DNA from: Paracentrotus lividus
Taxonomy: Eukaryota > Echinodermata > Echinoidea > Camarodonta > Echinidae
Reading direction: 5' to 3'
NCBI GenBank assembly: GCA_940671915.1
Contig: CALNVZ010000080.1
Span: 498,127 to 562,126, forward strand
Length of the DNA stretch: 64,000 nucleotides
Part shown: one piece after another, positions 32,818 to 43,284 of the stretch
How positions within the stretch are numbered: position 1 is the stretch's first letter
How the letters are laid out: every line of letters begins with the position of its first letter
Program-made: the position numbers and the translations under genes
Notes under the pieces: generated by a model
Seen by the model: the letters and a program-made list of their open reading frames with translations, nothing else
The model's database searches: none
What the model was told of the DNA's origin: nothing

Positions 32818-35455
32818 GTAAATATATTCTGTCTTACTCCAATGACCTGCTCTATTATTATTCTTTCCCTTTCTATGGTATCCAAAATATAGCATAACAA
32901 TCTGGAGGGATGGTGTAGCAGTCAGATCTACATGTATTTCTTGTCAAATCTGACTTTAAAAGACCCTGTTTAAAAGTCAGTCAAATGAACTCGGAGAAGG
33001 AGCTTCGCCACTCAATGTAGCAATTTTGTTAACATAGAAATGCTGAGCAAACAGTATCATTACAAAAATAAATTTACAAGAATGTATACATTTACATACC
33101 AAATTTATCATGTAAAGCGTAATATCAATTTAGAAATATGTGTCTATAGCATGGAGAATTGCATGTAAGGATGAATAGGGAAGATCCTCAGCATTCATTT
33201 GATGACTTCATTTCTTTATTGTTTTTCTTCAGAAGAAATCTCCAGACCTTCATGGCCATGAAAAACCTTACTAAAATGTGCTTAATATACTATAATATGT
33301 CTAATATATTTGTATAGTAATTTACACCAACTGTTTGCATGCACGTGCATGTGATAACTCCATTTGGAAGACATACATGTATGTCACAGTATATCTGTGC
33401 ATTTTGAGCCGAAAAAGAAATGAATGATTCTTTTCATTGTTAATGAATATAGTTTTCTTTTTTTATGACAGACTAAATCTGTACAACTACATGCATGCAA
33501 ACGAAATCTGGGTTTTAATATCTGATTGTGCTATGCCATATGTCTCAAAAATGTGTGTTATGTACAAACTGGAGCAAAATCAAATCTTAGGAACCTGCTC
33601 ATGACCGTTTTTTTTTTTTACTCTCTCGCCCACCGTAGGTGATCGTACGCAAGTCTTACGGATCCAATTGCCATCTGTCAGTCCGTCCGTAGTATTTTAC
33701 TTCCAAGGCTAGATTGCGAATGCTTCAACTCACATGTACTTAATACAAATGAAATGTGGAGCCTGCAAATTGTGAAATCATTTTTATTTTAAAGTTTTTA
33801 TAATGAGATAATACAAATAATTTTTGAAAATCTTAAATTGCAGTTTAAGTGTAGTCAAAGACCTGGTCAATCCAACAATTAATTTACCTTCTGATGTACT
33901 TTAATTTTGTAAACCTTTAAATTTCAATCTTTTTTTAAAATAATAATGTCCAACAATCTGATGATATGCTTCGTAGCAAAGATGTAGCGTAAGCTGCACA
34001 ATCACAGTAGGAAGTCAGTTCTATTTTGTTACATGTAGGTATCAATAACTAGTACGCAAACGGTGCTTTAGCTTTAGTATAATCTGGATTTTAACCCGTT
34101 GAGTACTAAGCCCGCATATATGCTGGCCGACAAAATAGAGAACATCCCTCATGTAGATTATTTATTTCACTAATTATTGCATGAAATACATGAAAACTTT
34201 ATATAATTCAAATTGTAAGACATTGATATATTAATATGTGTTTTTGTTTCACCTTTAAATGAAAACAATTTGTTGCAACCATGCCTGACAACCATGATTC
34301 ATGCGACTTTGTAAAAAAGTTCTCAGTATTCAACGGATTAAAGAGCTTTGTACAGTAGTATAAAGTGTATTATGATAAATATTAATGAAGGTTTGTCTAT
34401 TAATGAATTGAGATATTGCACAAGAATATACCTGGTAGTAGTAAAGAATAAAACAGAAACTCATTTTCTTGTACATGTTCATGTGAATGTGTAGAAGACT
34501 ATTCTGAATAATTACACAAAACTTACATGTACAGTCTGTGTTAAAAAAAATGGTACAGTCGGAAAAAAAAATATTTAGGTGTGAAATATTTTCAAATAAT
34601 GTGTGTTTGTGGTACCAAAATAAAGCCAAAAGATTTTCCTTGCTGATGCGCTTTGTTCTGTATAATTTTCTTTTGTAAAACAAAAATTATGCTGAATTTT
34701 GTGCGACGGGGAACAAATCGAAATTGAGCACTTTATGGCCATTATGCGAAACCTATACACAAAGGCATGGAACGGCGTGCGGAAAATGGATTTTTGTTGA
34801 TCGTAGAAAACTAGTCATATTTCAAAAATTACAACACCAAACGTGATGAAAAAAATTGCACGTGAAAGTGTGATCTTCCTGCTTTATGAAAATACCAAAC
34901 AATAGCAGGCTGTGATTAGTCTTCATACTATAAAAAAAAATTTCCACTTGTACCATTTTATTTGACACAGACTGTATATTTATTTCCTCTCTTTAACACA
35001 GATTTACATGTTGAATAAAGGGAAACTTGCATTATTAGGAAAATACCGGTACATTATTTTTATTAACACCCATGTTTTAGAATACAAAGCAATTTAACAC
35101 AGTAAAGAAAAAAGTGGTAATTCATCATGCGATGTAACAAATATTACAGGTATAACCCTCTCCAATTATATTGACAATGTGATAAAGTAATCATGTGAAT
35201 CATCCTGTAATATTAGAAATACCATGCAGGTAGTATGGCAACAAGAACAATGAACAATGTGGAGCTACATTAACAAATGATTATGATAACTAGAATTTTA
35301 TAATTTTAACATGTGCAATTACATTTGTATCAATTGTACTTACTGATATGTGATATGCGAAAAAGTCTATCATGATGAACATGTAGACGGGAACCACTTT
35401 GGTTCTGATAATTCTACTTTACCAAATTTACTGTGCTCAACTTTATTCTTGACAG
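32818..35455 (+). other. Intron of gene B, with deletion relative to gene A
   Basis: Follows gene A's intron 6861-9760 without the three transposons. Near 33612 it jumps: exons b and c and their surroundings are missing and about 130 bases of unrelated sequence (33612-33740) take their place, after which it matches gene A from about 11330 on. A relic LRR exon is seen at about 33490-33580. It contains the 34532-34974 element. Confidence 0.65.
34532..34974. mobile_element. Tc1-like MITE
   Basis: Starts CAGTCTGTGT and ends ACACAGACTG, with the inverted similarity extending inward (AAAATGGTACA / TGTACCATTTT). It is flanked by TA (34530-34531, 34975-34976). The duplicated intron at 40590-40610 has the empty site AACATG-TA-TATTCATTT. 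Length 443 bp, no transposase. Confidence 0.75.
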
Positions 35456-35620
35456 ATTGAATCTCTTCAAATAGATCACCATGGTATGAGTGAGTCTGCA
35501 TCACAAACTCTAGGTGTTAGTATCTGTGCCATGCCATGCCTTCAGGATGTCAAACTATTAAGAGGAAAACTATCATATGAATTCTACAGTGCACTTAGAA
35601 AAGGAGCTTCATCATTGAAG
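35456..35620 (+). CDS. NLR gene B, LRR exon d (first)
   Basis: 55 codons (one codon longer than its relatives, in VKLLRGKLS), phase 0-0, acceptor TTGACAG and donor GTAGGG. It reads IESLQIDHHGMSESASQTLG ... GASSLK. Its upstream intron is nearly the same as that before 41117. Confidence 0.8.
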
Positions 35621-36195
35621 GTAGGGAGATCTATGTCTAAGTGAAGTAACATTTTCCTGTACATGTAGTTGGGGTTACAATTGTCAATATTATTTTTTCT
35701 TCCTGTTCTATTTTTTACAGCACTTATAAATTCTTTTGATGTAGATCTAGTGTTTAATTTTTTTAATAATATAAAATGGGCATGCATTTTTTTTTGCCTT
35801 TACATGTATATATTTTATAAAAAAAATTGGTCTTGATGTGATACACAGATCAGGTACAAAATAATTTATGTTTTTAAATGTGTACAAATTAAAAAATATT
35901 GTACATTCATGAATTATGATCAATAGTCATGTCATATATTCCAAGGAAATTAAATTTAAAGTACACTCACAATCTTCTTTAATCTTATTGCTGTAGTGTA
36001 GAACAATACACATTGCACCTTTGTACCATGCTCTTCAGAAAATGTCATAATTATTTGTTTACCTCTAATTTTATGTGTATTACATGTATAACATATATAT
36101 TTGATTTATCCAGAACACTATTTCGTTTTGTTCCTTTCTTAGCATTAAAAAATAAGACTTTATTGTAATTACTTTGCATTTATTTCTTATAATAG
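35621..36195 (+). other. Intron of gene B
   Basis: Aligns with gene A introns 24826-25557 and with 41279-41700. Nothing else recognised. Confidence 0.6.
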
Positions 36196-36357
36196 GTTGA
36201 ATCCCTTCAAATAGAGGACAATGATATCAGTGAGTCTGCATCACAAACACTAGTTTCTAGTGTCTGTGCCATGCCATGCCTCAAGGATGTCAAACTAACA
36301 GGCAAACTATACGAGGGATTCTACAATGAATTAAGAGAAGGAGCTTCATCACTACAG
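36196..36357 (+). CDS. NLR gene B, LRR exon d (second)
   Basis: 54 codons, phase 0-0, acceptor ATAATAG and donor GTATAA. It reads VESLQIEDNDISESASQTLV ... GASSLQ. Closest relative: gene A exon d3. Confidence 0.8.
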
Positions 36358-36483
36358 GTATAAGATACAAGAAACATCAACATACACTGATTATTTGAAA
36401 TTTCCTACTATACATGTACACATTGGGTAATAATCTTCATTTTGGGGCTTTGAAGGAAAGTGGTCTAATCATTATTGCCTGAG

Positions 36484-36785
36484 CTGTATGTAATGTATCA
36501 TCCTATTAGAAATTATGTAATGTATCATCCTATTAGAAATTATATAATGTATCATCCTATTAGAAATTATATAATGTATCATCCTATTAGAAATTATGTA
36601 ATGTATCATCCTATTAGAAATTATGTAATGTATCATCCTATTAGAAATTATGTAATGTATCATCCTATTAGAAATTATGTAATGTATCATCCTATTAGAA
36701 ATTATGTAATGTATCATCCTATTAGAAATTATGTAATGTATCATCCTATTAGAAATTATGTAATGTATCATCCTATTAGAAATAC
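36484..36785. repeat. 27-bp tandem repeat, about 11 copies
   Basis: The unit is ATGTAATGTATCATCCTATT plus AGAAATT. Copies are almost identical, with a single G/A change in two early units. A single copy of the same text exists in the equivalent intron of gene A (25868-25892, GATATATCATCCAATTAGAA), so this is a local expansion. As 27 is a multiple of three, both strands show long open frames that are artefacts. Confidence 0.9.
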
Positions 36786-36859
36786 TAAACAATTACACGA
36801 TTGATGATTGTGGACCTAGTAAAATACTATGCTCTGCATTCACATTTTATTCTTAACAG

Positions 36860-37021
36860 ATTGAATCTCTTCAAATAGATGACAATGATATCAGTGAGTC
36901 TGCATCACAAACACTAGGTGCTAGTATCTGTGCCATGCCATGCCTCAAGGATGTCAAACTAAGAGGAAAACTATCAGATGGATTCTACAATGAACTCAGA
37001 GAAGGAGCTTCGTCATTGAAG
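36860..37021 (+). CDS. NLR gene B, LRR exon d (third)
   Basis: 54 codons, phase 0-0, acceptor CTTAACAG and donor GTAGCA. It reads IESLQIDDNDISESASQTLG ... REGASSLK. It is the best-preserved example of the d-type exon. Confidence 0.8.
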
Positions 37022-38150
37022 GTAGCAAGATCATAAAACAAGTATATACATTTTGTAAACATAGAAATGCCAAGCAAACATTATTATTACAATAATGAAT
37101 TTACATTCATGCATGTACATGTATATACCAACCTGATAAAAAAAATTCAAGCATATATGTTAGAAATATCAGCATTAATTTAATATCCTCATTTAATTTT
37201 TGTTTCTCTCCAGAAGTAACTTCACAGACCTTCATGGACATGATACATGTATACAGTGCATCCATGCAAAACGGTAAACCCAAGTTTGAGAGCCTCAAAT
37301 TAAGATTTATATAGCTTGTTTGATGTTAAAACATATTTCATGATAAAGATTTACTCATATTCTGTTCGATGATACATGTACATGTACCTAACTTATGTAC
37401 ATGTATACCTGTGTAATGTTGTGACAGATGACTAAGCAGTTGGACTTAAAAAAAAAACAAGTGTAATATCTGCCCTGTACGTACAAAAGTTCGGACAAAA
37501 ACAGCCCTTGCATTTTAATAGTCCAAGAAATCCTTTGTCCTGGACTCAGGAATTATGACCTCAAACAATTAATGAATGATCAAAAAGCCAGTGCTGCTTC
37601 TGCAAAAACTTGGTACAAATTGTTTTTGAGCAAAGTTTTTAAAAACTCAAGTGCTCAGTCATCCATTGAAGCACAGGTATAATTTTGGTATCACTGGATA
37701 GAATAGAATTTTACTCTTTGTCATGATATGAAAATTAAGGACACATATGATATACATTTTTAATATGAGGCTCTCAAAGTTGGGTTTACTTTTATCTGGG
37801 ATGCACTATATGGTAATTAACACCAACTGTTTAATAATATTCCATTTTGCAAACACATCTCACAGTATTTTTATTGTTTTGCATTCCAGTTGGAAAAGAG
37901 ATGATTCCTTGTGAAACTTGCACATAACCTTATTTTTTTCCCCCATTTTCGTGACGGAATGAATTTTCACAATTCTTGCATGAAGGCCTAGATGTTGTCA
38001 GTGGATGATGCATTACAGACTCAGACGCTGGTATCTGTGCTCTGCCATGTCTCAAAAGTGTATGCTATGTACAATCACGTTGCGATGGAGGAAATAACAT
38101 TTGATACCCACATTTGACCATTTTGTATCTTTTCTGTTTTCTTGTGATAG
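37022..38150 (+). other. Intron of gene B with MITE and relic LRR exon
   Basis: Contains the TA-flanked element 37254-37808. About 37985-38085 reads like a decayed LRR exon (GATGCATTACAGACTCAGAC ... ATCTGTGCTCTGCCATGTCT) with frame damage and no usable donor. Confidence 0.55.
37254..37808. mobile_element. Tc1-like MITE
   Basis: The left end CAGTGCATCC with TAAACCCAAGTTTGAGAGCC slightly further in; the right end is the inverse (GGCTCTCAAAGTTGGGTTTA ... GGGATGCACT). TA lies at both sides (37252-37253, 37809-37810). The central ~280 bp are repeated at 42668-42935. No transposase. Confidence 0.7.
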
Positions 38151-38282
38151 GTTAAATCTCTAGAACTACATTTGAGTGATATCAGTGTGGATGGATCTCG
38201 AAGCCTGGGTGCCAGTATATGTGCTATGCCATATATCAGAAGTGTGGATCTTATGTACAGTGGAACTGGCAGTAGAGCAAAG
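38151..38282 (+). CDS. NLR gene B, LRR exon b
   Basis: 44 codons, phase 0-0, acceptor TGTGATAG and donor GTAACC. It reads VKSLELHLSDISVDGSRSLG ... TGSRAK. It is paralogous to gene A 9793-9930 but sits after, not before, a run of d exons. Confidence 0.75.
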
Positions 38283-40189
38283 GTAACCCTCTGCAAATAC
38301 TCTTTATTTTCATTTTTGTTTGTTTATATAACAAATATATTATAAATCTGCTCCCAGGCTGATCTTATACTTTTCCCCTGCATTCAGTACTTAATTGGTA
38401 GAGCCTATTCAGATTCAAATGTATACAGGCATAATTATAGAATCAAACAGAACAATGAGACAAAAGAGTCAAGAAGAAGAAGATGTATTGTAGACTAAAA
38501 AAGAAGAATACTCTTTCGTATATGGCCATGCGTTTTAAGTTGGGCCCGTGTTGTGTGACACACTCAAAATTTGTACTAATCGTGCGCATTTCCATGAAAG
38601 TGGTTGTAACCTTTTCAAAATTTATATTAACCCTACGAAAGTATACATTTTCTGGAAGCTGAATGTCCGAGGAGTTCAGAAATGCACTTAAAATTAACAT
38701 AGGTGGCGCCCTTTAAAGGTTATGAATCTTAAAAACTGAAAAATTCATAAAAAACTATGGCTTTGGAAAAAAATTGCAAAAAAAATACTGCTTACCCTGC
38801 AACATTATTTTCTACAGATTTGAACTCGTCACTTTTAAAGCTTTTCAAACATGTATAACTTTCTATACCCAGGGAGAGTTTACCGCATTTTGCTCCAGGC
38901 TGGAAAGATGACTTCGAAAAATTTAAATTTTAAAAGAAAATGTACCTTGTTGCTGCATTCTAAGTATTGTACCTGTAACTCGCTGTTTAAGATACTAGAC
39001 ATGTAATGAAGGATCTTATATAAGTTGCTAAGGCAGATAGAAGTAGCAAAGTAGTACTGACATATGAAAGTCCCTTTGTCTTGGTAAATATTATTAACCA
39101 TACATGTAATGTTGCATGAGAGCCCTGTATACATGTAGCTGTAAAGAAATTGTCATTCATACAGTACAGTCACCATGTACTACATTGTACAACACTTAAC
39201 CTGTTATAATTACTTAAATTATGAATCATAAACAAGCTAAATTAAGTATTTCACCAGGTTGTAAGCATTTCAATTGAATATACATGTATACATGTACCCA
39301 TCTATGAACATGATTTAACTCATGAACCACATGAGCTAAATTTTCTGCGCCGACTCCTCCTCCACCCCAGATCTCTTAACAATTAATGAAGAGAACATAA
39401 ATATCTTGAATATTTAAATATATTGAATGCATGAATTTTTTTTGCCCTACATGATAGCTTTGATTTAAGTCCAAAATCAGCTTTATACATTTACCTGTAT
39501 CTATGTATTGAGTTTTGTCTAAACAACATAAGTTTGAGGAGCAGATGTCAAAATTACAACTTTTTGCAGGCCTGCTGAACTCAAAGAGCATGACCAATTA
39601 CTGTAATTAATGTAATTAAAATTCCTCAACTAACATATAAACTATCAAAATCAAGCTACATTGATTAATTCAACATGGTTTATGAATTTTGATCCAAAGA
39701 TATCCTTCTGTTCACTTGATTTAACTCATTACAGCACATTTGCCAACTTTGCTGCGCCGACTCCTCCTGCGCCGACTCCTCCTCCACCCCTGACTCTCGT
39801 TAATTAACTGTTTATTAACAGACAATGATGAAATTTTAACATTTTTCAAAACATGTATTTTGTTGCCCTACATGAGAGCTTTAATTTAAGACCAAATTCA
39901 GCTATATAGCTTGTATAGTTTTTAAGTAAATCAATAAACAAAATCATATTTGAGGAGCAGATGTCACAACTCCACCTTTTTAGGGGCCCAACTCAAAACA
40001 CATGGCCATATACCCTAATTTGGGATTTATTATGATCCTGATAAACGATGCAATTTATTCAAACTTTTCTCCAAAACATAGGTGTAATGTAGTATAAAAG
40101 AATTCCTAATTTTATTATATTATTTGTGCGTAATTGAGTTTTAAAATCCAGAGCATTGATACAGATGAACTCTGCTTTGATGTTTATAG
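38283..40189 (+). other. Intron of gene B occupied mostly by a TIR element
   Basis: Flanking parts align with gene A 9931-11070; the middle is the 38521-40010 element. Confidence 0.65.
38521..40010. mobile_element. Non-autonomous TIR element, TATGGCCATG family
   Basis: Starts TATGGCCATGCGTTTTAAGT and ends with the inverse AACTCAAAACACATGGCCATA. It is flanked by TA (38519-38520, 40011-40012). It is 1490 bp with no transposase. Internally it repeats the phrase GCGCCGACTCCTCCT at about 39348-39362 and 39751-39782. The empty site is gene A 10899-10900. It is related to 2190-3643 and 7108-8204. Confidence 0.75.
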
Positions 40190-40330
40190 ATTACACTGAG
40201 AAAGAAATTAGGAGGATCATCTTCATCAGAGGTTATCTCATCATCCTGTCAGATCAACATCAGTATGGATGGAGAGCAGGTCATTGCCTTTGTGTCTTCA
40301 CTCTCTTCATCACAGACATCATCTGTACAA
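40190..40330 (+). CDS. NLR gene B, LRR-region exon c
   Basis: 47 codons, phase 0-0, acceptor TTTATAG and donor GTAATT. It reads ITLRKKLGGSSSSEVISSSC ... SSSQTSSVQ. It is paralogous to gene A 11071-11214, one codon shorter. Confidence 0.65.
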
Positions 40331-41116
40331 GTAATTTCTCTTTAATCTTTATACTCCTTTATACTATACAACAAGTAGGAATTTCAAAGATTTCTTTTCT
40401 CTCTCTGATCATGCAGAGAGATTATTAATGCCAAGATCTCTTAGGAAAGATTAAAAGATGGAACCCACAAATTATGAAATGTTTTTCATCCTGAAACTTT
40501 CATATGTACATACATACATATACATTTTGGCATTTATACATGTATATATAGTTTTCCTTTTAAAATGCCCAATGTATTCTGAATACACAAAACTAACATG
40601 TATATTCATTTTCTCTTTTTAACACAGATTTACATATTGAATAAAGGGAAATTTGCATTATAAGGAAAATACCGGTACATAATTTTTTATTAACACCCGT
40701 GTTTTAGAATACAAAGCAATTTAATACAGTAAAGAAAAAAGTGGTAATTAATCATGCAATGTAACAAATATTACAGGTATACCCCTCTCCAATTATATAT
40801 TTGTGACAATACGATAAAGTAATCATGTGAATCATCCTGTAATAGTAGAAATACCATGCAAGTAGTATGGCAACAAGAACAATGAACAATGTGGAGCTAC
40901 ATTAGCAAATGATTATGATAACTAGAATTTTATAATTTTAACATGTGCAATTATCAATCTACTTTGCAGTGATATGTGATACATGTATGCGAAAAAGTCT
41001 GCAGTGATATGTGATATGCGAAAAAGTCTATCATGATGAACACGTAGACTGGAGCCACTTTGGTTCTGATAATACTGTTTTACCGAATTTACTGTGCTCA
41101 ACTTTATTATTGACAG
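40331..41116 (+). other. Intron of gene B, duplicate of 33740-35455
   Basis: From about 40610 on it is nearly identical to 34975-35455, showing that an intron-plus-d-exon unit was duplicated inside gene B. It holds the empty site of the 34532-34974 element at 40601-40602. Confidence 0.7.
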
Positions 41117-41278
41117 ATTGAATCTCTTCAAATAACTGACGTTTATATGAGTGAGTCTGCATCACAAACACTAGGTGCTAGTATCTGTGCCATGACATGC
41201 CTCAAGGATGTCAAACTAAGAGGGAAACTATCAGATGGATTCTACAGTGCACTTAGAAATGGAGTGTCATCATTGAAG
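41117..41278 (+). CDS. NLR gene B, LRR exon d (fourth), last one seen
   Basis: 54 codons, phase 0-0, acceptor TTGACAG and donor GTAATT. It reads IESLQITDVYMSESASQTLG ... NGVSSLK. No later exon, stop-containing 3' exon or polyadenylation context could be recognised before sequence turns repetitive at about 41.7 kb. Confidence 0.8.
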
Positions 41279-42118
41279 GTAATTAGGAGATCTATGACTG
41301 CTTGAAGTAACATCTTCCTGTAGTTTGGGTCAGGATTTGTCAATAGGCCTATTTTCCCCCCTCTTTTTAAAATATTTTTATAAAGCCTTCATAAAAAATT
41401 CCTTTGATGTAGATCTAGTGTTTAATTTTTAAAATAAAATCACATGGGCTTGCAACTCATTTGTCTTTTATAATCAAGAAAATGATTTGGTCCTAATGTG
41501 ATACACAGATCAGGGACAAAATAATTCATATTTTTAAATATAGAGTACAAAATCAAAAGTATTCTTCAGTTGTGAATGATGTTGTAAATAGCAGACGTCA
41601 TAAATTCCAAAGAAATAAAATTTTAGAATACACTGACAAACAAACATTATTGCTGTAAAACAATACAAAGTGCATTTTTTACCATGCCCTTAAACAATGT
41701 CATATTTTAAAAACTCATATCTTGATTAAATGTCGCTCTGTGGGGGGGGGGGGGGGTGGATGGGGTCTTTTCTTGGACCAGAATATGTGGAAATAACGCC
41801 TCAAAAAGGGGCAACGATTCCTCTTTTTTGGCTGGGGGAGCGGGGCAAAACTACCATCCTCAGCCAGCATAGCCATCTTTTTGGAATATATTATTAACAT
41901 TCTCCTATTATGACTGGCGACCCCGATCTCCTATTATGACTAGCGACCCCATTTTCTATTATGACTAGCAACCTTTATGAATATTGACCTCTTATCGCTT
42001 TTATGACTAGCGACCCTCTCCTAGTATTATGACTGATTAAAAAAAAAATTAATTGTAAGTGCTGCCATAAGTCCCCGCTAGTCCCCGATACCCCTAAAAT
42101 AATGACACCCCTCCTCGC

Positions 42119-42178
<60 letters not shown>

Positions 42179-42400
42179 CTTATCTGGAAGTTATTCACGG
42201 GTGATCAGCACACAGTCACCAACATTATTTATCTATTCCCTTAGAGAGTAATTGCTCAGATAAAATAAGAATCAAGATGCTTGATCCATGTCATTTTTTG
42301 ATGCAATACACGCTTTGCTCCCACAAAATACACGTGTATCATCCTCCGCTGAGACTACTATTGCATAATATCTTATTATTTTTGAATTACAACACCGTTT
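41279..42400. other. End of gene B homology, then low-complexity sequence
   Basis: The homology to other LRR introns ends near 41710. It is followed by a G run (41742-41756), a short tandem of CTATTATGACTAGCGACC (about 41905-42030), and a poly-A tract of about 54 bases (42120-42173). No gene seen. Confidence 0.6.
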
Positions 42401-42424
42401 TTATTACTAATATAAGTTTATTTC

Positions 42425-42660
42425 GTTTTCGGAATGACAAACCTTCAGAATAACGAACCCTTTTTCATTTTCGGAATTACGAACTTTTGGAGTAACGAAC
42501 CTTATTTCGTTTTCAGAATAACGAACCCTATTTCGTTTTCGGAATGACGAACCCTATTTCGTTTTCGGAATGACGAACCTTCAGAATGACAAACCTTCGG
42601 AATAACGAATCTTCGGAATAAAGAACCTTCGGAATTACGAACCTTCGGAATAACGGGTGC
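42425..42660. repeat. TTCGGAATAACGAACC repeats
   Basis: About 14 irregular copies of a 12 to 22-bp unit built on TTCGGAATAACGAAC, with and without an inserted TATTTCGTTT. Such arrays are often the subterminal parts of decayed inverted-repeat elements. Confidence 0.7.
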
Positions 42661-42667
42661 TTACCTA

Positions 42668-42935
42668 AAATCTGCCCTGTACGAGTTCGGGCAAAAAAGC
42701 CCTTGCATTTCAATAGTCCAAGTAATCCTTTGTCCTGGACTCAGGAATTATGACCTCAAACAATTAATGAATGATCAGAAAGCCAGTGCTGCTTCTGCGA
42801 AAAATTGGTACAAATTGTTTTTGAGCAAAGTTTTTAAAAACTCAAGTGCTCAGTCATTCATTGAAGCACAGGTATAATTTTGGTATCACTGGATATAATA
42901 GAATTTTACTCTTTGTCATGATATGACACATTAGG
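42668..42935. repeat. Partial copy of the 37254-37808 MITE
   Basis: Near-identical to 37470-37735 (for example TCCTTTGTCCTGGACTCAGG and AGCCAGTGCTGCTTCTGC), without its terminal repeats. Confidence 0.75.
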
Positions 42936-43284
42936 AAAACAAGCCCTTAGCTTTGAACCATAGTAAACCTCTCTGAACTGGGGTTCAAGCACATCACATT
43001 TACAGAGTGAATATTGAGGATTAAGTCCCCAAAAGGTTTGCTGAGAAGACAGTAATCCTATTAGCATAATCCTAGGTACACACAGAGCCTATAATCACAT
43101 TAGTTAAGTAAACAATGGGATACTACTAGCTGCCCCTACTCCCCCGTAAAATCTAGTGTGTGCTACTCACTAGCCTAAAAATTAGAAACTTTACATGCAG
43201 TTCATGGTGTCAGTATACTCTTTGTGTTTGGCAGTTCACTTGGAAATCTACAGGAGCATGGACCTACAGAATCCATCCTACACT

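Noticed and set aside
36484-36785. Possible CRISPR array
   Set aside because: The 27-bp units are directly abutting without unique spacers, and the context is a eukaryotic intron.
36472-36804. Open frames of over 100 codons on both strands
   Set aside because: Artefact of the 27-bp repeat, whose length is a multiple of three and which contains no stop in some frames.
39340-39785. GCGCCGACTCCTCCT repeats as a regulatory site pair
   Set aside because: Both copies are internal to the 38521-40010 transposon and probably part of its own structure.
41742-42173. Poly-A tract as the 3' end of a retrotransposed gene or SINE
   Set aside because: No recognisable element body, target-site duplication or internal promoter precedes the A-run; it lies among other low-complexity tracts.
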